From NCBI GenBank assembly GCA_900753285.1, contig CAADYN010000249.1, forward strand, positions 1 to 13,600: DNA of 13,600 bases, written 5' to 3'. Source of the DNA: Clostridia bacterium. Lineage in GTDB: Bacteria; Bacillota; Clostridia; Oscillospirales; CAG-272. Both the position numbers and the translations under genes were made by a program. A model generated the notes under the pieces. That model ran no database searches. It was not told the DNA's origin and saw nothing but the letters and a program-made list of their open reading frames with translations. Of the stretch, positions 1-7,684 are shown piece after piece. Each line of letters starts with the position of its first letter. The first letter of the stretch is position 1.

Positions 1-1
1 A

Positions 2-484
2 AAAAAACCCGAGCTTGTGACTGACGGCGCCGAAAACCCCGACAATCTCCGCAACGGCATAGACCGCAACAACCACACCTACGGAGAGGGCGAGAACGGA
101 GCATATCTCCCGCTCGGAAGTCCTGTAACATATGTGTTTGAGGACGCGGCGGAGATAGAAAATATACACCTCGCGCTTGACTCCGACCTCGACAGAAAGA
201 CAATCCCCGGCGACTGGTGCGAAAAACGGCATACCATGCGAGCGAATATCGTACCCGAAAGTCCGACTATGACCATGCCGCAGACACTTCTCCGCGCATA
301 CCGTATTGAGGGAGAGACGGAGCAGGGTGTAAAAGTGATATTAGCGGACGAGGGGTGCAACCTGCGTCAGTGCGTCAACGTACGGGTAAGCGGCAGGTTC
401 AGGGAAATCACGCTGATACCGCTTTCAACCTGGGCGGAGAGGGAGAACGGTGCGGCGCATGTGTTCTCGTTTGACGTGAGGTAG
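2..484 (+). CDS. C-terminal part of an FAD-dependent oxidoreductase (5' end outside window)
   Basis: The open frame runs in from the left edge without a stop and ends at TAG 482-484, so only about the last 160 residues are visible. A GTG at 17 could be read as a start, but the frame continues upstream of it (K-K-P-E-L), so it is probably internal. The visible part looks like the discoidin-like beta-sandwich tail of the FAD-dependent oxidoreductases common in Clostridia sugar loci. It has a NGIDR motif near the beginning, then a stretch resembling 'property of the surface - describes difference in Asp-rich turn' (IHLALDSDLDRK), then LLRAYRIEG and a closing strand FSFDVR. The flavin-binding domain itself is not in the window, so the assignment rests on the tail alone. 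The next gene, a GH20-type hydrolase, begins 42 bases downstream on the same strand and probably shares the transcript. It could instead be another carbohydrate-binding tail. Confidence 0.6.
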   Translation, partial: KKPELVTDGAENPDNLRNGIDRNNHTYGEGENGAYLPLGSPVTYVFEDAAEIENIHLALDSDLDRKTIPGDWCEKRHTMRANIVPESPTMTMPQTLLRAYRIEGETEQGVKVILADEGCNLRQCVNVRVSGRFREITLIPLSTWAERENGAAHVFSFDVR

Positions 485-526
485 TTTATCCCAAATTCCA
501 TTTTTAACGAAAGGATTTATAAAATC

Positions 527-2497
527 ATGAGTATGATGTCAACAATGAACACCTACTGCACGACAGAGGGGAAGAAACGGCTTTCCGCGGCGGCTGTTCA
601 GGTGGAAAAGGGGCTGTACAGGGATATCCTTGCAGATGTGTTTCCCTTAGCCGGAGAAAGAGAAGACGCGTGGACGAAAATTCAAATCAAGAAAGGCTTT
701 CCCGAGGAGATAAGGCGGCAGCTGAAAGAGCTTGGCGCATCCGAGCGGGAGCTTGACACAGAGGACGCGTTTGCAGTTTGCGGAAAGGGCGACGCCATCA
801 CAGTCTGCTCCGAGGGTGAGCGCGGCTTGCTCTACGGCGTATATGAGGTGCTTCAGCAGGCGCAGGCTGACGACGGCTTTGTTCCGGGCGGAATCCGTTT
901 TGCAGTGCCGCAGTGTCCGTTCCGCGGTTTGAAGGTCTATATACCGGGAGAGAGACAGCTTGACCAGTTCTACAAAATCGTAGATATGCTGATGTACTAC
1001 CGTTACAACACCATCATAATTGAGGTCGGCGGCGCAATGGAGTACAAAAGGCATCCGGAAATCAACGAAAGCTGGGTTGAATACTGCAAGGAGATGAGCC
1101 GATATCCGCAGAGAGCCGATGAAGTGCAGAATATGTTCGGCTGGGCAAAGAATTCCATCCACTTTGAAAACGGAGACGGTAAATTCTTGCCGCAGGATAC
1201 TGTTCGTGAGCTTGTAGCCTATTGCCGTGAGCGCGGTATGGAGGTAATTCCCGAGGTGCCGTGCCTGAGCCATGCTGACTATCTCTTAAACGCCCATCAG
1301 GAATTGTCCGAGCGACCCTACGACCCGTTCCCCGATACCTACTGCCCGTCAAATCCCGATACATATAAGCTCCTGTTCGACGTCATGGACGAGGTTATCG
1401 ACGTGTTCCGTCCGAAGGTCATGCAGATAGGTCACGATGAATTTTACACCTACGGACTTTGCGAACGGTGCAAAGAACGCTCCGCTCCAGAAATTCTGGC
1501 AGGAGACATCAACCGCATTCATGAATATCTCGCCGCACACGGAATCCGTCTTATGTTCTGGGCGGAAAAAATGCTGAATCACATCACAAGCTATGGCGAG
1601 GGCTTGGCAGGAGCAGAACGCCATTGCAGATGCTCCCGCAACACTGTGCATGATATGCCCGCAACCTATCCCGCGATCGATATGATAGATAAGGACTGCA
1701 TTGCGCACAACTGGTACTGGGGTCTTAGCGAAAAGCACGACGAGACGTTCCTCTCACACGGCTTTACCATGACCTACGGCAACTGGGACCCACGCGGAAT
1801 CATCAACTGGCAGCAGCGCGTGGAAGCCGGAGCAAAGGGTGCAGCTCCATCTCACTGGACGACGCTTGAAGAGGTAACAATGCAGCGAAACGGCGTCCTC
1901 ATCAGCCTTGTTTTCGGTGCGTACCTCTTATGGAAGACGGATTACACCGACGAGAAATACGACGCTCTGATAAAGGCAAGCATGGAGGAGCTGTACCTCT
2001 ACCGCAACCGCAAAACCATCGCCGGGGCGCATCTGGAGCTTACACACATGACGACGATACGCCGCGAGCACGTCTATATCACCAGCGCGCCGATGCTGCT
2101 TGAGAGGGACACGGTCGGCAAGTATATCGTCACATACCGCAGCGGCAGAACTCTTGACATCCCGATAATCTACGGAGTGAACATAATGAACGGCGCGTGC
2201 AACTGGGAGCGTTCCCGCAACGAGGAGTATGACTGCTACAATGTTGACTGCTCCCTTTCCGAGGTGACGTTCACTACCCTCCCGCAGCTGTGCAAAGACG
2301 GCACGACTTCCTTCCGCTATGTCGTAGAAAATCCGTACCCCGATGACCCGATAGTCGGGGTGCAGGTCGTAAAGACAGCCGATGACGACGGGGATATTTT
2401 CCTGCTGAGCTTTGCCGTCCGTCAGTCATTTGCGGAAAACGAGGACATACGCGCCGGACTTGCCGATGTGAATAAGCTGCGTTCGCCTGTTATTTGA
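527..2497 (+). CDS. Glycoside hydrolase family 20-type protein (beta-N-acetylhexosaminidase-like)
   Basis: This 656-residue protein has the layout of GH20 enzymes. An N-terminal alpha/beta domain (about 1-125) contains the typical GLLYGVYEVLQ helix. A TIM-barrel opens at FRGLKVYIPG (132-141) and runs to about 430, and a C-terminal extension follows. GH20 enzymes remove terminal N-acetylhexosamines by substrate-assisted catalysis using an Asp-Glu pair; here that pair is D304-E305 in IGHDEFYTYG. The motif FWAEK (344-348) and the Trp-rich stretch NWYWG fit the substrate pocket. No signal peptide is visible, so the enzyme is probably cytoplasmic and acts on imported oligosaccharides. Substrate is unknown; the His before the D-E pair (GHDE rather than GGDE) suggests a divergent subgroup. 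The start at 527 is supported by AAGGA at 511-515, 11 bases upstream; nearby ATGs at 533 and 536 are alternatives. Confidence 0.8.
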   Translation: MSMMSTMNTYCTTEGKKRLSAAAVQVEKGLYRDILADVFPLAGEREDAWTKIQIKKGFPEEIRRQLKELGASERELDTEDAFAVCGKGDAITVCSEGERGLLYGVYEVLQQAQADDGFVPGGIRFAVPQCPFRGLKVYIPGERQLDQFYKIVDMLMYYRYNTIIIEVGGAMEYKRHPEINESWVEYCKEMSRYPQRADEVQNMFGWAKNSIHFENGDGKFLPQDTVRELVAYCRERGMEVIPEVPCLSHADYLLNAHQELSERPYDPFPDTYCPSNPDTYKLLFDVMDEVIDVFRPKVMQIGHDEFYTYGLCERCKERSAPEILAGDINRIHEYLAAHGIRLMFWAEKMLNHITSYGEGLAGAERHCRCSRNTVHDMPATYPAIDMIDKDCIAHNWYWGLSEKHDETFLSHGFTMTYGNWDPRGIINWQQRVEAGAKGAAPSHWTTLEEVTMQRNGVLISLVFGAYLLWKTDYTDEKYDALIKASMEELYLYRNRKTIAGAHLELTHMTTIRREHVYITSAPMLLERDTVGKYIVTYRSGRTLDIPIIYGVNIMNGACNWERSRNEEYDCYNVDCSLSEVTFTTLPQLCKDGTTSFRYVVENPYPDDPIVGVQVVKTADDDGDIFLLSFAVRQSFAENEDIRAGLADVNKLRSPVI

Positions 2498-2551
2498 ACG
2501 ACTTCCGCAAGGACTCAAACCTCATCAGAGTATCCTAAGGAGTGCGCTGAA

Positions 2552-2869
2552 ATGTCGGAAATAGACTACGAAAAACTCTACAAAAAATGGCACTATCAGA
2601 TATTGCAGTACCCCGGAGACGCCGCGATGTCGGTCATTCCCGCAGGCTTTACCGGATTCTGCCGCGATAACAAAACAAACTCCACGCATATCCACAAGTG
2701 CTACGAGCTGTGCTTTTCGCTTGAGGGGAATGCGGAGTACATTTGCGGCGGCAGGAAGTACAATATCGAGCCGTACACTATATTTATAGCCGACCCGGAC
2801 GTCACGCACGAGATAAGACTGCCGCTCGGTGAGGAAAACGGACTTTTCACAAAATACTACTACCTCTAA
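2552..2869 (+). pseudogene. AraC-type regulator truncated after its N-terminal cupin domain
   Basis: The 105-residue frame has a good ribosome binding site (AAGGAG 2537-2542) and starts 54 bases after the GH20 gene. It matches the sensor half of AraC-family regulators: a metal-free cupin with HIHKCYELCF (His at the first strand), a central EYICGGRKY turn and the strand IFIADPDVTHEI. The family normally continues for a further 180 or so residues to two helix-turn-helix motifs; these are missing. The frame stops at 2867-2869, just where the sequence turns into the coding sequence of a solute-binding protein in another frame. The junction therefore lies close to 2862-2872. The product cannot bind DNA in the usual way. 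I infer a deletion or recombination relic; a functional stand-alone cupin cannot be excluded. Confidence 0.75.
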
Positions 2870-3192
2870 CCTCCGACCTCAAAACTACAGGAGTAGTAGC
2901 GGAAAATCTCGCGGCATATTCGTATAAGACCGTAGTTCCGGCGTTCTATGACGTTGCGCTCAAGACAAAATACGCTCGTGACGTCGAAAGCTCCGATATG
3001 ATAGACATAATAAGAGAGGGCGCGACCTTCAACTTCGGCACGGTAAACTCCATCCACTACGCGAACTGCGGACATATATACCGTAATCTGGTTCAAGGCT
3101 CAAACCCGAACATTGCGTCATATGTTGCCTCGAACACCAAGATAATGAAAAAAAGCCTGGAGAGATTCGTAACGGAATCCTACCTCGGATAA
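2870..3192 (+). pseudogene. C-terminal remnant of an ABC-type extracellular solute-binding protein
   Basis: Read in the frame starting with codon 2869-2871, this stretch encodes roughly the last 107 residues of a sugar-type solute-binding protein and ends at TAA 3190-3192. Key match: YKTVVPAFYDVALKTKYARD here against YRTVIPAYYDIALTSKYTRD in the other solute-binding gene of this window (5194-6426, minus strand). Both end in a basic helix, KKSLERFVTESYLG here and NKSLKKVVEKYAD there. No signal peptide, N-terminal lobe or ribosome binding site is present; the upstream sequence is the truncated araC. An ATG at 2998 lies inside the conserved part and is not a credible start. This is a relic produced by the same event that truncated araC. 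Confidence 0.8.
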
Positions 3193-3202
3193 GAAACAGA
3201 AT

Positions 3203-3241
3203 AAAAAAAGCTGCCTGCAAGAGATTACGGGCAGTTTTTTT
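3203..3241. terminator. Bidirectional rho-independent terminator
   Basis: An A-tract (3203-3209) precedes CTGCC (3211-3215), a loop, GGCAG (3230-3234) and a run of seven T (3235-3241). The stem is short in G-C pairs but is extended by the A-tract/T-tract pairing. It lies between the plus-strand solute-binding remnant and the minus-strand operon and could serve both directions. Confidence 0.7.
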
Positions 3242-3253
3242 GTGGTGTGGTTA

Positions 3254-3721
3254 TTACTCTAACGCAGGGGAATAGTTCCAGTCATACTCGATCTCGATGT
3301 CTTTGTACTCGGTTTCTTGCTTGTATGTTTTAGAGGGGAAGATTTCATAATCGCCGGAATTATCCTCATATACTATAAGTTTGTCGTCTGAAACCCATTC
3401 AACTTTAGCTTCAGTAGAACCGATGTAAACATTTCCTCTCGTCAGCCGAGTGTATTTTGAATGCTTTCCGGCTATTTTTATCTGACAAGTGTCCGGGGCA
3501 GTCGCACCTCCGTAAACATATACGACATACGCAATGTGCTCTCCGTCAGGCGAAACTTCCCTTTGAGCAAGCTGACTGCTATCGCTGTTTAATATATCTG
3601 AAATGATGAAAGTACCTAAAGCTAAAACATCGGAAATAATTGTCAAAACTAACACGATGCCCGCAGCCAATGCTAAGCCTATGAGAGTATTTTTTATGTT
3701 AGTGATAATTTTGTCCTTCAT
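3254..3721 (-). CDS. Small membrane-anchored protein, DUF5412-like
   Basis: From ATG at 3721 the product is 155 residues. A hydrophobic segment lies near residues 10-38 (TLIGLALAAGIVLVLTII), followed by a soluble domain with SPDGEHIAYVV and a YGGATAPD motif. SPDG...Y...GGAT resembles the DUF5412 family of Firmicutes, small proteins of unknown function whose extracytoplasmic domain follows a single N-terminal helix. A longer frame from GTG 3739 overlaps the stop of the upstream hydrolase (GTGA) and would add six residues, but no Shine-Dalgarno precedes that GTG. ATG 3721, preceded by GGGGACGGAAG, is preferred. The gene looks more AT-rich than the hydrolase before it, hinting at a separate origin. 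It is last in the operon before the terminator at 3203-3241. The family assignment is tentative and its function unknown. Confidence 0.6.
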   Translation of the reverse strand: MKDKIITNIKNTLIGLALAAGIVLVLTIISDVLALGTFIISDILNSDSSQLAQREVSPDGEHIAYVVYVYGGATAPDTCQIKIAGKHSKYTRLTRGNVYIGSTEAKVEWVSDDKLIVYEDNSGDYEIFPSKTYKQETEYKDIEIEYDWNYSPALE

Positions 3722-3735
3722 GCTTCCGTCCCCAT

Positions 3736-5139
3736 TCACAGCAGCACACGCGATATCACATTACCTGACATATCGGTCACGGTCTTTGTTCCGCGGGCGC
3801 AGGTGAATATTTTCCTTTCGTTAATATAAGCCTCGCACATCCTGCCGTTTTTCAGCGTGTAGCGGTCGTCGCCGAAATACTGCGTGTATTCGCTTTCCGT
3901 GCCGTCGTCGACCGAGCTCCATTTTAACTTGTCCCGCTCGGGCTTCACGCCGTACATATGATTCGTGTATTCGAGGAAGGCAAGTATCGCGGGTCCGTAT
4001 GTTCCGTCGCCGTATTCGGAAGGCCGCATTGTGTAGGTGTCGTACTGCTGAGTGAAGCGCAGGTCATGTCCGACTTCCCCCACAGCGCGGCACAGCTTTC
4101 GACCGAGAACGGGGATGAGCCTGTCAAAGCCGTAGTTTTCGAGCGCGCGTATAGCTCTTTGATATGTAAGACCCTGAGGCTGACCGCTCCAGTTGTTGTT
4201 CGGGGAGGAGAGGTACAGCTTGTCGTTTGCGGCAATGGACGGCAGCGGCATGGGAGTCCAGAACTCATCGGGATTCAGAAGATGCTCTCCGACAAAGCGT
4301 GACGCCATGTAGCTGTCAAATCCGCCGTGGTACATCACGCGAAGATTGTTGTGTATGAGCACGTCCATCACTCTGTTGTCGCAGTCCCTGTCGTAGCACG
4401 CGCCGCGCTTGTCCTGCCACAGATACGACCGCAGCTTTCCGCGAACCTCATCCGCACGCTTTTGCCACTCGTCCGAGAGGGAAGTCTCCGGGAACAGTAT
4501 CGCGGCGATCTCCGAGAGAGTTTGACGCCCGTCTATCGAGTACGCCATCACGTCCATTGATTCGTAGGGGAGACGAGCCTGACCGTAGGGTGCCGTTTCT
4601 CCCGCCCACGCTTCCGGACCGCCGAGGAATCTTGTGCAGTTGTCCTCTCCTGTGTCCCATACGCACCATGACTCAAGGCAGCCGTCCCCGTCGGAGTCGC
4701 GGTGCTTCCAGAGATACGCGTCGAACCGCTCGAGCACGTCGTACAGCATTTCGAGATACTCTCGGTCGTGTCCGTTCAGGAAGTACATATTCAGCGCGTG
4801 ATACGGGAAGCAGTACCCCTGAAAATGCGAGAACATGAGGTCAAGCGGCTTTTTTTCGTCGCCGGTGAAGCGTATGACCGAGGGGATTCTTCCGTCCGCG
4901 CGTATGTTTTCCATGAAGAAGAGCTGGTTGTTCATCGCGGCTTCCATGTTTCGCATAGCGTACATCTCCCCGCCCATCGGCTGAGTTTCGAGCCAGATTC
5001 CGTTGTAGCCGCCGCCCTCGATAAGCACCGGACGTGAGCAGAAGGCGTGTACGTTGAGCTGAGCCTTTTCCTCCGCCGCGTCGTAGACCTTCTGCCATAT
5101 CGGGTCGGATATATTGAAATTTACGTCTGTATAAACCAT
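3736..5139 (-). CDS. (alpha/alpha)6-barrel glycoside hydrolase, GH63/MGH1-like
   Basis: This 467-residue protein resembles the trehalase/GH63/mannosylglycerate-hydrolase group of (alpha/alpha)6 barrels. Signs are an N-terminal helix with ISDPIWQKVYDAAEE, a Trp/Glu-rich GYNGIWLET near 44-52, HRDSDGDGCLESW (146-158), YESMD (192-196) and NNWSGQPQGLTYQRA (315-329). In GH63 the general acid is an Asp in a motif like YESxxD, so D196 is a candidate; I cannot assign the base securely. No signal peptide is seen, so it is likely cytoplasmic, acting on a short imported sugar. Residues after about 400 form an extra beta-rich tail. The start is supported by GAGGAA just upstream of ATG 5139. It follows the solute-binding gene by 54 bases and overlaps the frame of the next gene, so it is the second gene of a minus-strand operon. 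Substrate unknown. Confidence 0.75.
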   Translation of the reverse strand: MVYTDVNFNISDPIWQKVYDAAEEKAQLNVHAFCSRPVLIEGGGYNGIWLETQPMGGEMYAMRNMEAAMNNQLFFMENIRADGRIPSVIRFTGDEKKPLDLMFSHFQGYCFPYHALNMYFLNGHDREYLEMLYDVLERFDAYLWKHRDSDGDGCLESWCVWDTGEDNCTRFLGGPEAWAGETAPYGQARLPYESMDVMAYSIDGRQTLSEIAAILFPETSLSDEWQKRADEVRGKLRSYLWQDKRGACYDRDCDNRVMDVLIHNNLRVMYHGGFDSYMASRFVGEHLLNPDEFWTPMPLPSIAANDKLYLSSPNNNWSGQPQGLTYQRAIRALENYGFDRLIPVLGRKLCRAVGEVGHDLRFTQQYDTYTMRPSEYGDGTYGPAILAFLEYTNHMYGVKPERDKLKWSSVDDGTESEYTQYFGDDRYTLKNGRMCEAYINERKIFTCARGTKTVTDMSGNVISRVLL

Positions 5140-5193
5140 ATATTCCTCAAAATTAATAAGAGTTAAATTTTTGAAGCGGAAAGAGAGGAAAAA

Positions 5194-6426
5194 TCAGTCT
5201 GCGTATTTTTCGACTACCTTTTTCAGACTCTTGTTAAACACCGTCTGCATTGACTTATAAGTAGAGGCGAAATCGGGATTGTTGCTTACAACGAGATCGC
5301 GGAATAAATACGAGAGCTGCGGTATTGTATCATTGTGAAGAATTGATATGTCATAGTGTCTGCCAGCCATAATAAGATCAAGCATATCCACAGAACGTTC
5401 GTCGCGCGTATATTTTGAAGTCAGCGCAATATCGTAGTACGCCGGAATAACGGTACGGTAGTTTTCGCAGCTCATCGCTTCAAGCATAGCGCCTGTTATT
5501 GCCGTATCGGAGCCGTTTGCGGGAATAACAAATACGGAATAGTTGTCAACACAGTTACCGTAATACTTTGTTTGATTTTCATCATACTTCGGGTAAGGTA
5601 TTACACCGAAATCAACGTCCATATCGCGCAGCTCGTTGTAGAGTGTGATTAGTCTTGCGGCAATAAAGAGCGATCTGTTAGCTTTGAACATATCGTACTT
5701 TTCCCAGTAGTACACCTTGTACGAGCCTTCATTATTATAATATTATAATACAGATTAAGTATCTTTTCAAGTCCGCTTACCATTTTTTCGGAATTCGCGA
5801 CCACTTCAAGCTCGCCGGAATCGTTTGCTGCGATGAGCGGAATATCAAACGCCGCAGGCCATACGTCAAGTCCGGTTACTTCATCACCCACAAATCCGTT
5901 TGTATCGTCCATATCGCGCGTTCCGTTGCCGTTTGCATCTACATAGACAGCAGCTGCCTTTTCTGCAAGATAATCAATCGTCCATCTGCCTTCGTCAACG
6001 ACAGTGTAAAGATCTTCAATGTCGTAATTTTCCGCAAGCTGCTTGTTGAAAAGAATTCCGTATGCGAGCTGCAATGTTGTTACCGAGAGGTCTGTGACTG
6101 CCGCGTACTGTCTGCCGTTTACGGTGAAAGCTTCGTTCGCTTCCTTAGGCCACCATACATTGTCGCGGTTTATATACTGTACATCGTTCCAGCTGCGCAG
6201 ATAATCGCCCATAATCAGACCGCCTGTTTTCCATACCATTACGGCAGCCATATCAAATTCATCATCGCCGGACATGATTGAAGTTTTCATTATCCGAAAC
6301 AGGCTGTACCGAGGTATTGTTTTCGGTATCGTCCGTTTTATCCTCTTCAGTCCCGCATCCCGTTAACCAGAACGCACCGCAGATCATCGCGCAGGCAAGC
6401 ATAGCGGAAATAATCCGTTTTTTCAT
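5194..6426 (-). pseudogene. Disrupted ABC-type sugar solute-binding lipoprotein gene
   Basis: The gene starts at ATG 6426 after AAAGGAG (6434-6440 on the plus strand). It opens with a clear lipoprotein signal, MKKRIISAMLACAMICGAFW followed by LTGC with lipid-modified C24, then an acidic linker. This frame ends at a TGA (6262-6264) after 54 codons. A second frame covers about 6290-5730 with hallmarks of the family: SIMSGDDEFDM, GRWTIDYLAEKA and the calcium-loop-like DANGNGTRDMDD. A third frame from about 5730 to 5194 carries NCVDNYSVFVIP, YRTVIPAYYDIAL and the C-terminal helix. The first shift lies at an apparent internal deletion near 6286-6300, removing much of the N-lobe that relatives have between linker and MSGDD. 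The second lies at the 8-bp duplication at 5733-5750. The two shifts compensate in net frame but the TGA blocks read-through. No permease genes accompany it. Confidence 0.85.
5733..5750. repeat. 8-bp tandem duplication (ATTATAAT x2) causing a frameshift
   Basis: The 8-base unit ATTATAAT occurs at 5734-5741 and 5742-5749, with period-8 identity extending over 5733-5750. On the coding (minus) strand this is TATTATAA twice. With one copy removed, the solute-binding frame reads L-N-L-Y-Y-N-N-E-G-S-Y-K continuously into the C-terminal frame. With two copies it shifts. Slipped-strand duplication is the simplest origin. Confidence 0.85.
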
Positions 6427-6495
6427 AATTCTTCTCCTTTAATAAATTTATAATATCCGGCCCGCCGAGAAAAAACATATGTTAACTCCGAGCTT

Positions 6496-6524
6496 AGTAT
6501 AACACAAGTTAATATGAGGCGCAA
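6496..6524 (-). promoter_or_regulatory. Sigma-A promoter for the solute-binding operon
   Basis: On the minus strand TTGCGC (plus-strand 6519-6524) is followed after 17 bases by TATACT (6496-6501), preceded by TGTGT in extended -10 fashion. It lies 70 bases before the ATG at 6426. The -35 is weak, as expected for an activator-dependent promoter. Confidence 0.6.
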
Positions 6525-6560
6525 TGAAGTATATTTCTGATTTTATTGACTTATATTAAC
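6508..6560. promoter_or_regulatory. Inverted repeat, candidate AraC-type operator
   Basis: GTTAATATGAG at 6508-6518 matches, in 10 of 11 positions, the reverse complement of CTTATATTAAC at 6550-6560. One arm lies in the -10/-35 spacer of the leftward promoter and the other in the spacer of the rightward araC promoter. The symmetric position suggests that the adjacent AraC regulator binds here to control its own gene and the solute-binding operon. The binding itself is inferred. The rest of 6427-6637 holds only the two promoters and ribosome binding sites. Confidence 0.4.
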
Positions 6561-6574
6561 AAAAATTATATACT
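6546..6574 (+). promoter_or_regulatory. Sigma-A promoter for the AraC regulator
   Basis: TTGACT (6546-6551), a 17-base spacer and TATACT (6569-6574) differ from consensus by one base each. The promoter lies 63 bases before the araC start at 6638. Confidence 0.75.
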
Positions 6575-6637
6575 AAATATACGTTATCGTGCATTGCTCG
6601 GTTAATTTAATTCAGTCTGGTTCAGCGGAGGTACAAA

Positions 6638-7657
6638 ATGAACAAAGAAGAACTGCACCGCGCACTGACGGCTTATCTGCCTGAGGAGGTCGAATGGAAA
6701 AAGAAATATCTCAAAAGCCTTGCCGACGGAGAGCTGCCTGCCTGTATGGTAAACGATCCGATGAAGATTCTGTCCGATGATTCCGATGAACGCGACACCA
6801 GTCTGGATTACGGCACGCATTATTTCGAAGGTCTCAGGAACATCGCTCTGCATCGTCATTGGCGATATTTTACGGTATCATATCACGCTCATCAGTACGT
6901 TGAGGTTATGTATATGTATGACGGAAGCGGAACGAATTACGTTGAAGGCGTAGGCTGCCACATGAAAAAAGGCGACTTCTGCGTGATTTCACCGAAAGTC
7001 TACCACATATTCGAAAATGACGGCGACAGCGTACTCGTTAATATAATCATTAAAACAGACTATATTGAGCATTTATTCACCGACAGCTTTTTGCTTTCAC
7101 ATCCGTTTACCGATTTTATGCGGCAGATTTCGGGCGGAACGGAATATCCGAAATATCTGTATGTCGAACCGTGTGGTGACGGGAAAATTACCGATGCGGC
7201 AGACGAGCTTCTCTGTGCGTATTTTGAAAAATCAGCGTGCGTGAACTGGGAGATTGAAGCACTGCTCACGCTTTTATTCTCCCGTATTATCACATCGGAA
7301 AAATGCACCATCATCAAATCTGAGTTACAGTATCGTAATAATTCGGTGGCTGTCGCGATACTGTCGTATATCGGAAGCCATCTTGCGGAAACAAATCTTG
7401 CAGACACAGCGGAATATTTCAACTATTCGAAGCCGTATATATGCCGACTCATCAAGGAAAGCACCGGAATGACGTTTTCGGAATACGCCGCGAAACTGCG
7501 CATAAACCGAGCTTGTGAATTGCTGCGCCACTCGCAGATGCATTCGTCAGACGTCGCGTTCACCGTCGGATACCGCAGTGTTGAATATTTCAATCGCTCA
7601 TTCAGGCGTGAAACAGGAATGAGTCCGAACGAGTACAGAAAAAGTCAAAAAACGTAA
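6638..7657 (+). CDS. AraC-family transcriptional regulator
   Basis: This 339-residue protein is complete for the family. A cupin-type sensor domain lies at about 75-135 (HAHQYVEVMYMYDGSG, then GDFCVISPKVYHIFEN). After a helical linker comes the DNA-binding domain at about 238-335 with two helix-turn-helix motifs (NLADTAEYFNYSKPYICRL and SSDVAFTVGYRSVEYFNRSF), ending in the typical GMSPNEYRK. It is cytoplasmic and presumably senses a sugar. GGAGG at 6627-6631, six bases before ATG 6638, sets the start. It diverges from the solute-binding operon and shares its promoter region, so regulation of that operon and of itself is the likely role. Because the solute-binding gene is broken, the regulator may now serve only the downstream hydrolase gene or other loci. 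No convincing terminator follows it. Confidence 0.92.
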   Translation: MNKEELHRALTAYLPEEVEWKKKYLKSLADGELPACMVNDPMKILSDDSDERDTSLDYGTHYFEGLRNIALHRHWRYFTVSYHAHQYVEVMYMYDGSGTNYVEGVGCHMKKGDFCVISPKVYHIFENDGDSVLVNIIIKTDYIEHLFTDSFLLSHPFTDFMRQISGGTEYPKYLYVEPCGDGKITDAADELLCAYFEKSACVNWEIEALLTLLFSRIITSEKCTIIKSELQYRNNSVAVAILSYIGSHLAETNLADTAEYFNYSKPYICRLIKESTGMTFSEYAAKLRINRACELLRHSQMHSSDVAFTVGYRSVEYFNRSFRRETGMSPNEYRKSQKT

Positions 7658-7684
7658 AAGGATAACTTTTCGTCTTTCCGGTAT

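Noticed and set aside
647..1273. Long minus-strand open frame of 208 codons
   Set aside because: It lies opposite the GH20 gene, shows no family resemblance and is explained by the codon bias of the real gene.
2998..3192. Separate 64-residue gene starting at ATG 2998
   Set aside because: The frame is continuous with upstream sequence homologous to solute-binding proteins; it is an internal Met of a gene remnant.
5649..6290. Programmed frameshifting in the solute-binding gene
   Set aside because: The shift coincides with a plain 8-bp duplication and there is a second, deletion-type shift upstream with a stop codon, so mutation explains it better than recoding.
7650..7674. Hairpin ACGTAAAAG...CTTTTCGT at the end of araC as a terminator
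   Set aside because: The stem is AT-rich with a bulge, and no T-tract follows, so it is unlikely to terminate transcription.
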